Positions 1-9,617 of a stretch of DNA of 56,617 bases are shown here, piece after piece. A program made the translations under genes and the position numbers. Below the pieces are notes generated by a model that was not told where the DNA came from, searched no databases, and worked only from the letters and a program-made list of their open reading frames with translations. Origin of the DNA: an uncultured bacterium (lineage in GTDB: Bacteria; Bacillota; Clostridia; Lachnospirales; Lachnospiraceae); assembly GCA_905215155.1 (NCBI GenBank), contig CAJMPJ010000019.1:1-56617 (forward strand), written 5' to 3'. How positions within the stretch are numbered: position 1 is the stretch's first letter; every line of letters begins with the position of its first letter.

Positions 1-2
1 CT

Positions 3-3000
3 GTCATGAGCAGAGATGAGCGGGCTAAAATGCAGAAGACCTATGGTTACACGTATGAAGAATATAAGACCATGATCCTTCCTATGGCATTAAATGGGGC
101 GGAAGCTGTTTCGGCAATGGGGGCAGACAGTCCTCTGGCCGTTTTAAGCAAGAAGCACCAGCCTTTGTTTAACTATTTCAAACAGCTGTTTGCCCAGGTT
201 ACCAATCCTCCCATTGATTCTATCCGTGAAGAGATCGTTACCTCCACTACGGTTTATGTGGGTGAGGAAGGCAATATTCTGGAAGAAGATTCAGAAAACT
301 GCAAGATTTTAAAAGTGAATAATCCCATTCTTACCTGTACGGATCTTTTAAAGATCAAGCATATGAAAAAGCCGGGCTTTAAGGTGGAAGTGATTCCGAT
401 TACCTATTATAAGAACACTTCTCTTGAAAAGGCCATTGACAGACTGTTTCTGGAAGCGGACCGGGCGCACCGGGATGGAGCGAATATTATCATATTATCT
501 GATCGTGATATTGATGAAAATCATGTGCCCATCCCGTCTCTGCTTGCGGTATCAGCATTGCAGCAGCACTTAGTGAAGACAAAGAAAAGGACCTCTGTGG
601 CTTTGATTTTAGAAAGCGGAGAACCAAGAGAAGTCCATCATTTTGCAACGCTTCTGGGCTATGGAGCGTGTGCCATCAATCCGTATCTGGCACAGGAATC
701 CATTCACTACTTAATTGAAAGCGGCATGTTAGATAAAGATTATTATGCGGCTGTGGAAGACTATAATTCTGCAGTTCTTCATGGCATTGTAAAGATTGCC
801 TCAAAAATGGGGATTTCCACGATTCAGTCTTATCAGGGCGCACAGATTTTTGAAGCAGTTGGTATTTCCAAAAACGTGATTGAGAAATATTTCACAGATA
901 CAGTCAGCCGGGTCGGAGGGATTACCCTTGAGGATATTGCAAGCGATGTGGATGTTCTGCATTCTGCAGCCTTTGACCCTCTCGGGCTTGACGTGGATCT
1001 GACTCTTGACAGTGTGGGAAGCCATAAGGCAAGAGCGGGTCAGGAGGAACATCTTTATAATCCTCTTACCATCCATCTTTTGCAGGAGGCGACCAGAACC
1101 GGAAGCTATGAAACGTTTAAAGCATATTCCCATGCGCTTACAGAGGAAGGCCAGATGGTGAATTTAAGAAGCCTTCTGGATATTGACTATTCCAAGACGA
1201 AAGAGATTCCTCTTGAAGAAGTGGAAAGTGAGGAATCTATTGTAAAACGGTTTAAGACCGGTGCCATGTCCTATGGCTCCATTTCCCAGGAGGCTCATGA
1301 AACACTGGCAATCGCCATGAACCAGATCCACGGAAAATCTAACAGTGGAGAAGGCGGAGAGAGTTTGGAGCGTCTGACCACCGCCGGCGATGGAATCAAC
1401 CGCTGCTCTGCCATCAAGCAGGTGGCTTCCGGACGTTTTGGTGTGACCTCCAGATATTTGGTAAGCGCAAAAGAAATCCAGATTAAGATGGCTCAGGGTG
1501 CAAAGCCAGGAGAAGGGGGCCAGCTCCCGGGGAAAAAGGTCTATCCATGGGTAGCAAAAACCAGACATTCCACAACGGGTGTGGGACTTATTTCTCCGCC
1601 GCCTCATCATGACATCTATTCCATAGAGGATTTGGCCCAACTGATTTACGATCTGAAAAATTCCAATACAGCGGCCAGAATATCGGTAAAACTGGTTTCT
1701 GAAGCGGGAGTAGGTACGGTTGCAGCAGGTGTTGCCAAGGCAGGTGCCCAGGTTATCCTTATTTCCGGATTTGACGGAGGAACCGGAGCCGCGCCCAGAA
1801 ACTCCATCTATAATGCCGGCCTTCCTTGGGAACTGGGGGTAGCAGAAGCGCATCAGACCCTGATCATGAACGGGCTTCGTGATAAAGTGATCCTTGAAAC
1901 AGACGGTAAACTGATGACGGGGCGTGACGTGGCCATCGCCTGCATGCTGGGAGCAGAGGAGTTCGGATTTGCGACTGCACCGTTAGTTACCTTAGGCTGT
2001 GTGATGATGAGAGTGTGCAATCTGGACACCTGTCCCGTAGGGGTTGCCACCCAGAATCCGGAGCTTCGCAAGCGGTTTAAAGGAAAACCGGAGTATGTGG
2101 TCAATTTCATGTATTTTATTGCAAAAGAGCTGAGAGAATACATGGCGAAACTGGGAATCCGCACGTTGGATGAGCTGGTTGGAAGAACCGATCTTTTAAA
2201 GAAGAAAGAGACCCTTTCCTCTGAGCGCGCACGTAAAGTGGACCTCTCTGCAATTTTGGGAAATCCATTTGCCGGACAGAAGCTTGCAGGTTACAACCAG
2301 AAACAGATTTATGATTTTGAACTGGAAAAGACTGTGGATGAAAAGATCTTCTTAAAGAAATTAAAACAGGCATTGCAGACGGGGCAGAAAAAAGGACTTC
2401 AAATTGATGTTTCCAATACGGACCGCGCACTGGGTACCATTTTTGGTTCCGAAATCACAAGGCTTTATCCGGATGGGCTGGCGGAAGATACCTTTACCAT
2501 CAACTGTACGGGAAGCGGCGGTCAGAGTTTTGGAGCATTTATTCCCAAAGGCCTTACGCTGGAACTGGTGGGCGACAGCAATGACTATTTCGGAAAAGGA
2601 CTTTCCGGAGGTAAGCTGGTGGTTTATCCGCCTCAGGGAGTCAAGTTTAAAGCGGAAGATAATATTATCATCGGCAATGTGGCACTTTATGGCGCTACCA
2701 GCGGCAAGGCATTTATCTGCGGAGTTGCCGGGGAACGGTTCTGTGTGCGTAATTCCGGTGCGACCGCTGTGGTTGAAGGGGTCGGTGATCATGGCTGTGA
2801 ATACATGACAGGCGGCCGCGTCGTGGTCCTTGGTACCACCGGTAAGAATTTTGCCGCAGGAATGAGCGGCGGAATTGCTTATGTATTAGATGAAAAGAGA
2901 GATCTTTACAAGAGACTGAATAAGGAAATGGTTTCCTTTGAAGAAGTGACAAACAAGTACGATGTTCTGGAATTAAAGGAAATGATCAAGGAACATGTGG

Positions 3001-3185
3001 CTTATACAAACTCTGCAAAGGGGAAAAAGATCCTTGATCATTTCGGGGAATATCTGCCCAGATTTAAAAAGATCATGCCCCATGATTACAGACGTATGAT
3101 GAATACCATCGTCCAGATGGAAGAAAAGGGATTAAGCAGTGAACAGGCACAGATCGAAGCATTTTATGCCAATACAAAAGGATAA
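3..3185 (+). CDS. gltB: Glutamate synthase large subunit, 5'-truncated by window edge
   Basis: This is the large subunit of NADPH-type glutamate synthase, which makes glutamate from 2-oxoglutarate and ammonia released from glutamine. About 1060 residues are visible, whereas the family is about 1500 residues. The missing part is the N-terminal glutamine amidotransferase domain with its Cys1, so the reading frame is assumed to enter from the left edge and the ATG at 6 is internal. Visible are the central domain, the FMN-binding synthase domain (roughly residues 420-800), the C-X5-C-X4-C cluster of the 3Fe-4S centre (Cys665, 671 and 676 counted from the ATG at 6) and the C-terminal GXGXG beta-helix (roughly 820-1000). 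gltD follows after 13 bases, so the two subunits are cotranscribed. The identity is certain. Confidence 0.97.
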   Translation, partial: VMSRDERAKMQKTYGYTYEEYKTMILPMALNGAEAVSAMGADSPLAVLSKKHQPLFNYFKQLFAQVTNPPIDSIREEIVTSTTVYVGEEGNILEEDSENCKILKVNNPILTCTDLLKIKHMKKPGFKVEVIPITYYKNTSLEKAIDRLFLEADRAHRDGANIIILSDRDIDENHVPIPSLLAVSALQQHLVKTKKRTSVALILESGEPREVHHFATLLGYGACAINPYLAQESIHYLIESGMLDKDYYAAVEDYNSAVLHGIVKIASKMGISTIQSYQGAQIFEAVGISKNVIEKYFTDTVSRVGGITLEDIASDVDVLHSAAFDPLGLDVDLTLDSVGSHKARAGQEEHLYNPLTIHLLQEATRTGSYETFKAYSHALTEEGQMVNLRSLLDIDYSKTKEIPLEEVESEESIVKRFKTGAMSYGSISQEAHETLAIAMNQIHGKSNSGEGGESLERLTTAGDGINRCSAIKQVASGRFGVTSRYLVSAKEIQIKMAQGAKPGEGGQLPGKKVYPWVAKTRHSTTGVGLISPPPHHDIYSIEDLAQLIYDLKNSNTAARISVKLVSEAGVGTVAAGVAKAGAQVILISGFDGGTGAAPRNSIYNAGLPWELGVAEAHQTLIMNGLRDKVILETDGKLMTGRDVAIACMLGAEEFGFATAPLVTLGCVMMRVCNLDTCPVGVATQNPELRKRFKGKPEYVVNFMYFIAKELREYMAKLGIRTLDELVGRTDLLKKKETLSSERARKVDLSAILGNPFAGQKLAGYNQKQIYDFELEKTVDEKIFLKKLKQALQTGQKKGLQIDVSNTDRALGTIFGSEITRLYPDGLAEDTFTINCTGSGGQSFGAFIPKGLTLELVGDSNDYFGKGLSGGKLVVYPPQGVKFKAEDNIIIGNVALYGATSGKAFICGVAGERFCVRNSGATAVVEGVGDHGCEYMTGGRVVVLGTTGKNFAAGMSGGIAYVLDEKRDLYKRLNKEMVSFEEVTNKYDVLELKEMIKEHVAYTNSAKGKKILDHFGEYLPRFKKIMPHDYRRMMNTIVQMEEKGLSSEQAQIEAFYANTKG

Positions 3186-3198
3186 GGAGGAGTAGACA

Positions 3199-4686
3199 AT
3201 GGGAAAGCCAACAGGATTTTTAGAATTCAACAGAGAAACAGGAAAAACGGTAGACCCCAAGACTCGTATTAAAAATTATAACGAGTTCCATCTGCCTCTT
3301 TCCGAAAAAGAACAGAGATGCCAGGGTGCGCGCTGTATGGATTGCGGTGTTCCTTTCTGCCAGTCCGGAGTGATCATCAAGGGGATGGTTTCCGGCTGCC
3401 CCATCAACAATCTGATACCGGAATGGAATGAACTTGTTTATACAGGTACATGGCAGCAGGCTTATAACAGGCTGAAAAAGACCAACAGTTTTCCGGAGTT
3501 TACGGCGAGAGTTTGTCCGGCACCCTGTGAAGCGGCCTGTACCTGCGGTTTAAATGGAGATCCGGTGAGCATCAAGGAAAATGAATATGCCATCATTGAA
3601 CGGGCCTATAAGACTGGAATCGCAGGGCCCAACCCGCCCAAGATCCGCACCGGGAAAAAGATAGCGGTTATCGGTTCCGGTCCCGCGGGTCTGGCGGCAG
3701 CGGACCAGTTGAATAAACGGGGGCACAGTGTGACTGTGTTTGAACGGGAAGACCGCATCGGAGGCCTTTTGATGTATGGCATCCCAAATATGAAGCTGGA
3801 AAAACATATTATTGACCGAAAAGTGGATATCATGGAGCAGGAAGGCATCACCTTCGTAACCGGAGCTGATGTAGGGAAGACCCAGAAGGCGAAAGATTTA
3901 TTAAAAGATTTCGACCGCGTTATTTTAGCCTGCGGTGCGTCTGAACCAAGAGACTTAAAGGTTCCTGGAAGAGACGGGCAGGGAATTTACTTTGCTGTGG
4001 ATTTTTTAAAGTCTACCACCAAAAGCCTGCTTAATTCCGACTTGCAGGATCAATTATTTCTCTCTGCAAAAGGAAAGCATGTCATCGTTATCGGAGGCGG
4101 TGACACAGGAAATGACTGTGTGGGAACCGCAATCCGCCACGGCTGCGCATCTGTGATTCAATTAGAGATGATGCCCAGGCTTCCGGAAAAAAGAACGCCG
4201 GACAACAGCTGGCCGGAATGGCCCAGAGTATTGAAAACGGATTACGGCCAGGAAGAAGCCATTTCCGTATTCGGCAAGGACCCAAGGCTTTATCAGACAA
4301 CAGTAAAAGAATTTGTCAAAGATAAGTCCGGCAAGGTAGTCAAAGCCGTATTAATGAATCTGGAGCCGAAAAAAGATGAAAAAACCGGACGTATGAGTAT
4401 GGAGCCGGTGGCTGGAAGTGAGAAAGCAGTTCCTGCCGACCTGGTTTTGATCGCAGCTGGATTTTTGGGGGCACAAAGCTATGTGGCAGAAGCGTTTGGC
4501 GTAAAGTTAAATGAACGTAGAAACGTGGAAACTTTAAAAGATAAATATAAGACCAACGTAGATAAGGTGTTTGTGGCAGGAGATATGCACAGAGGCCAGT
4601 CCCTGGTGGTATGGGCGATCAGAGAAGGCCGTGAGGTTGCAAAGGAAGTGGATATGGACTTAATGGGCTATTCCAACCTGGCATAA
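3199..4686 (+). CDS. gltD: Glutamate synthase small subunit
   Basis: The 495-residue small subunit oxidises NAD(P)H and passes electrons to GltB through FAD and Fe-S clusters. The N-terminus has the Cys-rich 4Fe-4S region ([14 protein letters not shown] and [12 protein letters not shown]). It is followed by an FAD-binding GSGPAG motif near residue 159, an NAD(P)-binding GGGDTGNDC motif near residue 300, and a C-terminal FAD contact around [12 protein letters not shown]. The length is normal for GltD. A GGAGGAG ribosome binding site lies just before the ATG, 13 bases after gltB, so the pair forms an operon whose promoter is outside the window. Confidence 0.97.
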   Translation: MGKPTGFLEFNRETGKTVDPKTRIKNYNEFHLPLSEKEQRCQGARCMDCGVPFCQSGVIIKGMVSGCPINNLIPEWNELVYTGTWQQAYNRLKKTNSFPEFTARVCPAPCEAACTCGLNGDPVSIKENEYAIIERAYKTGIAGPNPPKIRTGKKIAVIGSGPAGLAAADQLNKRGHSVTVFEREDRIGGLLMYGIPNMKLEKHIIDRKVDIMEQEGITFVTGADVGKTQKAKDLLKDFDRVILACGASEPRDLKVPGRDGQGIYFAVDFLKSTTKSLLNSDLQDQLFLSAKGKHVIVIGGGDTGNDCVGTAIRHGCASVIQLEMMPRLPEKRTPDNSWPEWPRVLKTDYGQEEAISVFGKDPRLYQTTVKEFVKDKSGKVVKAVLMNLEPKKDEKTGRMSMEPVAGSEKAVPADLVLIAAGFLGAQSYVAEAFGVKLNERRNVETLKDKYKTNVDKVFVAGDMHRGQSLVVWAIREGREVAKEVDMDLMGYSNLA

Positions 4687-4691
4687 TCAAA

Positions 4692-4722
4692 GAGGTGGCA
4701 GGTGATTACGTTACCTGCCTCC
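4692..4722. terminator. Convergent terminator between gltD and the FNT gene
   Basis: The stem GGCAGGT/ACCTGCC, extended outward by GAGG/CCTC with one bulge, has a 9-base loop. It lies right after gltD and contains the stop codon of the convergent minus-strand gene at 4706. The T-tracts are weak on both sides, so its strength is uncertain. Confidence 0.6.
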
Positions 4723-5362
4723 TGTTTGTTGAAATTAATGCAAAACCGGAAACTCTTCTTTCAAACATTTTTTCAGCAAGGGGATCATACTTCCCCCCTG
4801 CCATGTTCCCTAAGGAAATGATAAGTATGTAGAGGACTGCCTTTTCTCCCCAGGCACCTCCCATTGTAAAGTAGAACATATCGGCAATGCTGTGTTCAAA
4901 GCCGGAAAGGATAAACACCATGATAGGAAGGGTGAGAGCCAGGTGCTTTCCCACGCTGTCTTTGATCGTCTGGAAGCCGATGACGGCTATGCACATCATA
5001 ACTCCGCACATAAAGGCCATGACAAAGGTACTGAATAAAGTATCCGTCAACTTCAGATTCACAATTTCAGCGGCATGCTCCGTTAATTTTGCCAGCTTCG
5101 TACGACGGAAAATCAAACCTGAGCCAACCGTACCTGCCAGATTTCCTATGTATACAATGAGGACATTCAATAAGTAGGAAGGCTTTTCATAAACGATGTA
5201 ACATACCTTTCCGGTATAGAGGTTAAAACCGAATGTGTAGATCGTAAATAAACCGATGCAAAATAAAAAAGAACCGGCAATGCGGTTGTCAAGAGTCAGG
5301 TAAATCACTCCGCCCACGCTGATACAGATTCCTGCAGCGATTGCTTTTATCAATGCTTTCAT
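4706..5362 (-). CDS. Formate/nitrite transporter (FNT/FocA/NirC) family protein
   Basis: This 218-residue integral membrane protein looks like a pentameric small-anion channel of the FNT family, which carries formate, nitrite, hydrosulfide or similar anions. Six hydrophobic segments are evident. FNT hallmarks are present: FGFNLYTGKVCYIV (family FTG motif), IVYIGNLAGTVG, FEHSIADMFYFTMG (family ExSxANM motif) and the glycine-rich ISLGNMAGGKYDP near the end. It is shorter than FocA (about 285 residues), in line with many Clostridial members. The substrate cannot be decided from sequence. The ATG has an AAGGAG site 8 bases upstream. It is a single-gene unit with its own promoter. Confidence 0.85.
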   Translation of the reverse strand: MKALIKAIAAGICISVGGVIYLTLDNRIAGSFLFCIGLFTIYTFGFNLYTGKVCYIVYEKPSYLLNVLIVYIGNLAGTVGSGLIFRRTKLAKLTEHAAEIVNLKLTDTLFSTFVMAFMCGVMMCIAVIGFQTIKDSVGKHLALTLPIMVFILSGFEHSIADMFYFTMGGAWGEKAVLYILIISLGNMAGGKYDPLAEKMFERRVSGFALISTNRRQVT

Positions 5363-5383
5363 TCCAATACTCCTTTTCTTGAA

Positions 5384-5417
5384 ACCTTCTGCCAGAGCGT
5401 AAGAAGGTTTTTTGTCT
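5384..5417 (-). promoter_or_regulatory. Leader hairpin before the FNT gene
   Basis: Between the FNT promoter and its ribosome binding site lies a 9-bp inverted repeat (AAACCTTCT/AGAAGGTTT). Read on the + strand it is followed by a T-run and looks like a terminator. Read on the minus strand it is a leader stem-loop ending just upstream of the AAGGAG. Its role is unknown. Confidence 0.4.
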
Positions 5418-5430
5418 TTAGCCTTGTCAT

Positions 5431-5458
5431 ATTATAGCATAAGAAAAGGAGTTTACAA
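5431..5458 (-). promoter_or_regulatory. Sigma-A-type promoter of the FNT gene
   Basis: On the minus strand TTGTAA (5458-5453) and TATAAT (5436-5431) are separated by 16 bases, about 70 bases upstream of the FNT start codon. Confidence 0.6.
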
Positions 5459-5504
5459 GTTCAATCGCACTAATGACATAAATTATCATGATTCCTAAAA
5501 AAGA

Positions 5505-5534
5505 CAAAAAAAAACCGGCGCTTTTCAACGCCGG
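5505..5534 (-). terminator. Rho-independent terminator of ychF
   Basis: The perfect 6-bp GC stem CCGGCG/CGCCGG with an 8-base loop is followed on the minus strand by a run of about nine T. It lies 10 bases past the ychF stop codon. Confidence 0.9.
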
Positions 5535-5544
5535 CGAGAGTGCT

Positions 5545-6642
5545 TTATACATTAAAACGGAACAGGACCACATCTCCATCCTTTACCACATATTCCTTGC
5601 CTTCGGAACGGACCAGACCCTTTTCCTTTGCTGCATTGTAACTTTTGCAGTCCAGAAGATCCTGGAAGTTAATCACTTCTGCCCGAATGAAACCACGTTC
5701 AAAATCGGAGTGGATCTTTCCGGCAGCCTGGGGAGCCTTTGTTCCTTTTTTGATGGTCCAGGCTCTTGTTTCCATTGGACCTGCAGTTAAGTAGCTGATA
5801 AGTCCAAGCAGGTGATAGCTGGCGCTGATCAGCTTTTCAAGACCGGATTCGGTAAGACCAAGATCCTCTAAGAACATCTTTTTCTCGTCCTCCTCCAGTT
5901 CGGAGATTTCCTGCTCGATCTGTGCGCAGATGACGAATACCTCGCTGTTGTTTTCTTTGGCGAATTCCCGTACCCTTGCTACATATTCGTTTGATGCGCC
6001 GTCGTCGGCCAGATCATCTTCGCATACATTAGCGGCAAAGATTACCGGTTTGTAGGTGAGAAGATTGAGGGAGGATACAAATTCAATTTCATCTGCATCG
6101 TCGATCTCCATGCTTCTTGCCAGATTGCCATCTTCTAAATGGGATTTGATTCTCTTTAACATGTCCAGTTCTTTTGCCAGAGATTTATCGTTCATGGCAC
6201 CCTTGGCAGTTTTTGCGATCCGGCGGTCTAAAATTTCAAGATCGGAAAAGATCAGCTCCAGATCAATGGTTTCAATGTCACGCAGCGGGTCTACACTTCC
6301 GTCTACATGGATGACGTTGGCATCTTCAAAGCAGCGTACCACGTGTACAATGGCATCTACTTCGCGGATGTTGGAAAGAAACTGGTTGCCCAGACCTTCG
6401 CCTTTGGAAGCTCCCTTTACAAGTCCTGCAATATCCACAAATTCAATGACAGCCGGAACGATTTTAGCGGAATTATATAGTTCAGCCAGCTGTCCTAAGC
6501 GCACATCCGGAACGGGAACGACTCCGACGTTTGGATCAATGGTACAGAATGGATAGTTGGCAGATTCTGCCCCGGCCTTTGTAAGAGAATTGAATAAAGT
6601 GCTTTTACCTACGTTCGGTAATCCGACAATACCTAATTTCAT
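5545..6642 (-). CDS. ychF: Redox-regulated ATPase YchF (Obg-like)
   Basis: This 365-residue P-loop protein belongs to the YchF/OLA1 family of ribosome-associated ATPases. It shows GLPNVGKS (G1), the YPFCTIDPN segment, [16 protein letters not shown] (G3) and, where GTPases carry NKxD, the sequence NVCE. This NxxE change is the family signature for ATP over GTP. The C-terminal TGS domain occupies about residues 280-365. The start was set at 6642 because [14 protein letters not shown] is the conserved N-terminus and an AGGAAGG site precedes it; ATGs further upstream lack this. Length matches the family (about 363-366). Confidence 0.96.
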   Translation of the reverse strand: MKLGIVGLPNVGKSTLFNSLTKAGAESANYPFCTIDPNVGVVPVPDVRLGQLAELYNSAKIVPAVIEFVDIAGLVKGASKGEGLGNQFLSNIREVDAIVHVVRCFEDANVIHVDGSVDPLRDIETIDLELIFSDLEILDRRIAKTAKGAMNDKSLAKELDMLKRIKSHLEDGNLARSMEIDDADEIEFVSSLNLLTYKPVIFAANVCEDDLADDGASNEYVARVREFAKENNSEVFVICAQIEQEISELEEDEKKMFLEDLGLTESGLEKLISASYHLLGLISYLTAGPMETRAWTIKKGTKAPQAAGKIHSDFERGFIRAEVINFQDLLDCKSYNAAKEKGLVRSEGKEYVVKDGDVVLFRFNV

Positions 6643-6792
6643 AGCAATTACCTTCCTAATATTGTTTATATTCATGGTTGATTTTTCGCTGCAACTAATA
6701 TAGAATATCATATTATCCGTAAAAAAAAAAGAGAAAAACGCAAGAATCATATCCTTTGTCGAAATATAGTTGAATATGTCGGGCGAATCTGT

Positions 6793-6821
6793 TTGATTTT
6801 TGTGTTTTCACGGGGTAAAAT
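6793..6821 (+). promoter_or_regulatory. Sigma-A-type promoter of lgt
   Basis: TTGATT and TAAAAT are separated by 17 bases, ending 27 bases before the lgt start codon. Confidence 0.65.
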
Positions 6822-6848
6822 AAAGAAAACATCGAAAGGAGAAGACGA

Positions 6849-7727
6849 ATGGCAAATACGGCAGATATTAGTTTTGTGCATTTGGGAATCACCATTGACC
6901 ATTTGCAAAACAGTATCTCGATATTTGGGTTCCGCATTGCATTCTACGGGATTATCATTGGGATTGGAATTTTGACAGGCCTCTGGGTTGCAGTAAATGA
7001 TGCAAAACGAAGAGGACAAGACCCGGAAATTTATCTGGATTTTGCCCTGTATGCAATCGTAGTTTCTATTATAAGTGCCAGAATATATTATGTGGTTTTT
7101 GACTGGGCTAATTATAAAGACGACCTGTTACAAATTTTCAATCTAAGGGCAGGGGGACTGGCAATTTATGGAGGCATTATAGGAGCTGCCATAACTCTGA
7201 TCGTCTATACCAAGGTGAAGAAACTTTCCTTCTTTTCTTTGGCGGACACAGGATGTCTTGGACTGATAACCGGGCAAATTATAGGAAGATGGGGAAACTT
7301 CTTTAATTGCGAAGCGTTTGGCGGATATACCGACGGCCTGTTTGCTATGAGAATCAGAAGAGCGCTGGTTAATGAGAATATGATATCGAAAGAACTTTTG
7401 AACCATTTGATCGTGAAAGATGGCATAGAGTATATACAAGTACATCCAACCTTCTTTTATGAGTCAGTCTGGAATCTTTGTGTACTTGCATTCTTGCTCT
7501 GGTACAGGAAACGCAAACGATTTGATGGGGAGATTTTTCTTATCTACCTGCTTGGCTATGGATTGGGGCGAGTATGGATAGAAGGAATCCGTACGGACCA
7601 GCTAATGTTCTTTGGTACTGGCATTGCAGTGTCACAGGCACTGTCATTTATTCTGGTAGTGATATCTACTCTTGTGCTCTTCTTCCAACACAGACAGATT
7701 AGAAAAAAGAGCAAAGGAGAAACATGA
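6849..7727 (+). CDS. lgt: Prolipoprotein diacylglyceryl transferase
   Basis: Lgt moves a diacylglyceryl group from phosphatidylglycerol to the lipobox cysteine of prolipoproteins, in the cytoplasmic membrane. The 292-residue polytopic protein has seven or so hydrophobic segments and the family signatures RAGGLAIYGGIIGA and GRWGNFFNCEAFGG, plus the late GRVWIEGIRTD arginine segment. The start at 6849 has an AAAGGAG site. The next gene begins 1-2 bases after its stop, so the two are translationally linked. Confidence 0.95.
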   Translation: MANTADISFVHLGITIDHLQNSISIFGFRIAFYGIIIGIGILTGLWVAVNDAKRRGQDPEIYLDFALYAIVVSIISARIYYVVFDWANYKDDLLQIFNLRAGGLAIYGGIIGAAITLIVYTKVKKLSFFSLADTGCLGLITGQIIGRWGNFFNCEAFGGYTDGLFAMRIRRALVNENMISKELLNHLIVKDGIEYIQVHPTFFYESVWNLCVLAFLLWYRKRKRFDGEIFLIYLLGYGLGRVWIEGIRTDQLMFFGTGIAVSQALSFILVVISTLVLFFQHRQIRKKSKGET

Positions 7728-7728
7728 T

Positions 7729-7881
7729 ATGATGATTTCAAAAGAAGAGTTGATTAGAAATATCGAGGAAGCAAGGGAAAGATTAAATAAAAGTATTGAT
7801 CATGATGACGGAGATGTTATTTATCTTAGGAGTGTAGAACTGGATAAATTAATTGAACAATATATTGAAGCTGGTTATTAA
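7729..7881 (+). CDS. Spo0E-like aspartyl-phosphate phosphatase
   Basis: This protein of about 50 residues matches the small helical-hairpin Spo0E family, which dephosphorylates Spo0A-P and so delays sporulation. The signature S-x-E-L-D followed by LIxxY is present as SVELDKLIEQY, after a first helix rich in charged residues. Two ATGs are back to back (7729 and 7732), and the AAAGGAG inside the end of lgt serves them; 7732 may be the true start. The coupling to lgt puts a sporulation brake directly upstream of the dcw cluster. The target (Spo0A or another response regulator) is inferred from the family only. Confidence 0.75.
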   Translation: MMISKEELIRNIEEARERLNKSIDHDDGDVIYLRSVELDKLIEQYIEAGY

Positions 7882-7918
7882 AGCAGAAATAAAAAGGATT
7901 TTAGGATAATTTTATGGA

Positions 7919-7950
7919 ACGCGGGAAGGAAAACCTCCCCGTGTTTTTTT
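7919..7950 (+). terminator. Terminator after lgt-spo0E
   Basis: The stem ACGCGGG/CCCGTGT (one G-T pair), with an inner AGG/CCT extension, is followed by seven T. It separates this pair from the mraZ cluster. Confidence 0.8.
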
Positions 7951-8118
7951 ATGCCATAAATCATTATCATAATTTTGATCATAATGCCCATTATAATAAG
8001 AAGCAATTGTAGTGGTGCTGAAAAAAAGCCTTAGTTTGTCTGATTATGGAAATTTTTGGAAGCATATGGGTATCCAGCTGTTTGTAACCGAATCAATGAA
8101 AATTATTCAAAAATCTTC

Positions 8119-8147
8119 TTGCTATTTCCCGGTAAATGTACTAAAAT
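8119..8147 (+). promoter_or_regulatory. Candidate promoter of the dcw cluster
   Basis: TTGCTA and TAAAAT are spaced by 17 bases. The -10 box ends eight bases before the MraZ box array, so MraZ bound there would sit on the transcription start. The interval 7951-8239 otherwise holds no gene that I can support. Confidence 0.55.
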
Positions 8148-8154
8148 TAAGTTA

Positions 8155-8202
8155 CAAGTGGAGGAAAGTGGTACAAAGTGGTAGAAGATGGAGGGAAAGT
8201 GG
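8155..8202 (+). promoter_or_regulatory. MraZ operator: AAGTGG boxes in 10-bp phase
   Basis: AAGTGG occurs at 8156, 8166 and 8176, a degenerate AGATGG at 8186, and AAGTGG again at 8197. The boxes are thus one helical turn apart and on the same face. Heptamer repeats of the form AAAGTGK with 3-base gaps are the described MraZ target in Mollicutes, and GTGG-type repeats upstream of mraZ are general. Autoregulation of the dcw cluster is the natural inference. Confidence 0.85.
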
Positions 8203-8239
8203 TTTAAACCTCCTGCCGTTGTACAAGCAGGTGATTGGT

Positions 8240-8665
8240 ATGTTCATGGGCGAATACAATCATACAGTCGATGCGAAGGGACGTCTCATTGTCCCGTCAA
8301 AATTCAGAGAGCAGCTTGGAGAAGAATTCGTCGTGACGAAGGGCTTGGACGGCTGTTTATTTGTGTATGACAATAAGGAGTGGACAGCCCTGGAGGAAAA
8401 ACTGAAAAGCCTGCCCTTAACCAATACCAATGCCAGAAAGTTCTCGAGATTTTTCCTGGCGGGTGCAACCTCCTGTGAAGTGGACAAGCAGGGAAGAATT
8501 CTGCTTCCGGCAGTGCTCAGGGAACATGCAGGCATTGATAAGGAGGCAGTCCTTGTAGGTGTAGGAAGCCGGATTGAAATTTGGAGCAGGGATGCATGGA
8601 CAGCAGCCAATACTTATGATGATATGGAAGAAATTGCGGAAGCTATGGAAGGACTTGGAATATGA
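8240..8665 (+). CDS. mraZ: Transcriptional regulator MraZ
   Basis: MraZ is a DNA-binding ring-forming protein of the double SpoVT-AbrB fold that controls its own dcw operon. The 141-residue product starts [15 protein letters not shown], the standard N-terminus, and carries the second repeat [12 protein letters not shown]. The frame is open upstream, but the start was placed at 8240 because it matches the family and because the AAGTGG operator boxes lie just upstream and should not be coding. It overlaps rsmH by a few bases. Confidence 0.95.
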   Translation: MFMGEYNHTVDAKGRLIVPSKFREQLGEEFVVTKGLDGCLFVYDNKEWTALEEKLKSLPLTNTNARKFSRFFLAGATSCEVDKQGRILLPAVLREHAGIDKEAVLVGVGSRIEIWSRDAWTAANTYDDMEEIAEAMEGLGI

Positions 8666-9600
8666 TGTTTGAACACAAGTCAGTGCTGCTTTATGAGACC
8701 ATTGACAGCCTGAATGTAAAGCCGGACGGGATTTATGTGGACGGAACACTGGGAGGCGGCGGACATGCGTTGGAAGTATGTAAGCGTCTCGGAGAATACG
8801 GAAGATTAATCGGAATTGATCAGGATGCAGATGCCATTCAGGCAGCTACAGAACGGCTGAAGGATTACAAGGATCAAGTGACAGTCGTAAGAAGCAATTA
8901 CGTAAATATACAGACAGTTTTAAAAAATTTGGGAATTGAAAAGGTGGACGGGATATATCTGGACCTGGGAGTCTCTTCTTATCAGCTGGATATGCCGGAG
9001 AGGGGATTTACCTATCGGGAAGACCAGGCACCGCTTGATATGCGGATGGACCAAAGGAATGAACAGACGGCAGCCGACATTATCAACAATTACAGCGAAT
9101 TTGATTTATACCGTATCATTCGGGATTACGGAGAGGACAAGTTTGCGAAGAATATTGCAAAGCATATTGTAAAGGCCAGAGAATCAAAGCCCATAGAAAC
9201 CACTGGAGAACTGACAGAGATCATTAAAGGGGCCATTCCTGCAAAAGTGAGAGCGGTGGGAGGACATCCCTCGAAAAAGACATTTCAGGCCATACGGATT
9301 GAACTCAATAAGGAACTGGAGGTATTAAGCCAATCCCTTGATGCAATGATTGATCTGTTAAATCCGGGCGGACGCTTATCCGTTATCACATTCCATTCTC
9401 TGGAAGACAGAATTGTAAAGACGAGATTTAAGACCAATGAGAATCCATGTATTTGTCCGCCGGATTTTCCGATTTGTGTATGCGGCAGAGAAAGCAAGGG
9501 AAAGGTGATTACAAGAAAACCTGTAATACCTACGGAGGAAGAGATCGAAGACAATAAGCGTTCGAAGAGTTCGAAGCTTCGGGTGTTTGAACGAGTTTAA
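8662..9600 (+). CDS. rsmH: 16S rRNA (cytosine-1402 N4)-methyltransferase
   Basis: RsmH (MraW) methylates N4 of C1402 in 16S rRNA with S-adenosylmethionine. The 312-residue protein has the SAM-binding segment [12 protein letters not shown] near the N-terminus, followed by IGIDQD, and the conserved [12 protein letters not shown] and [12 protein letters not shown] motifs. Length is typical. The start overlaps the mraZ stop; the ATG at 8665 (MFEHKSVLL) is equally possible. It is the second gene of the dcw operon. Confidence 0.96.
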   Translation: MMFEHKSVLLYETIDSLNVKPDGIYVDGTLGGGGHALEVCKRLGEYGRLIGIDQDADAIQAATERLKDYKDQVTVVRSNYVNIQTVLKNLGIEKVDGIYLDLGVSSYQLDMPERGFTYREDQAPLDMRMDQRNEQTAADIINNYSEFDLYRIIRDYGEDKFAKNIAKHIVKARESKPIETTGELTEIIKGAIPAKVRAVGGHPSKKTFQAIRIELNKELEVLSQSLDAMIDLLNPGGRLSVITFHSLEDRIVKTRFKTNENPCICPPDFPICVCGRESKGKVITRKPVIPTEEEIEDNKRSKSSKLRVFERV

Positions 9601-9617
9601 TAAGGGAGGAAATTCGA

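Noticed and set aside
1164..1853. 229-codon open frame on the minus strand within gltB
   Set aside because: It is a shadow of the conserved gltB frame with no initiation signals or recognisable domain.
8012..8239. N-terminal extension of mraZ
   Set aside because: The frame is open by chance; the conserved MraZ start is at 8240 and the extension covers the promoter and operator boxes.
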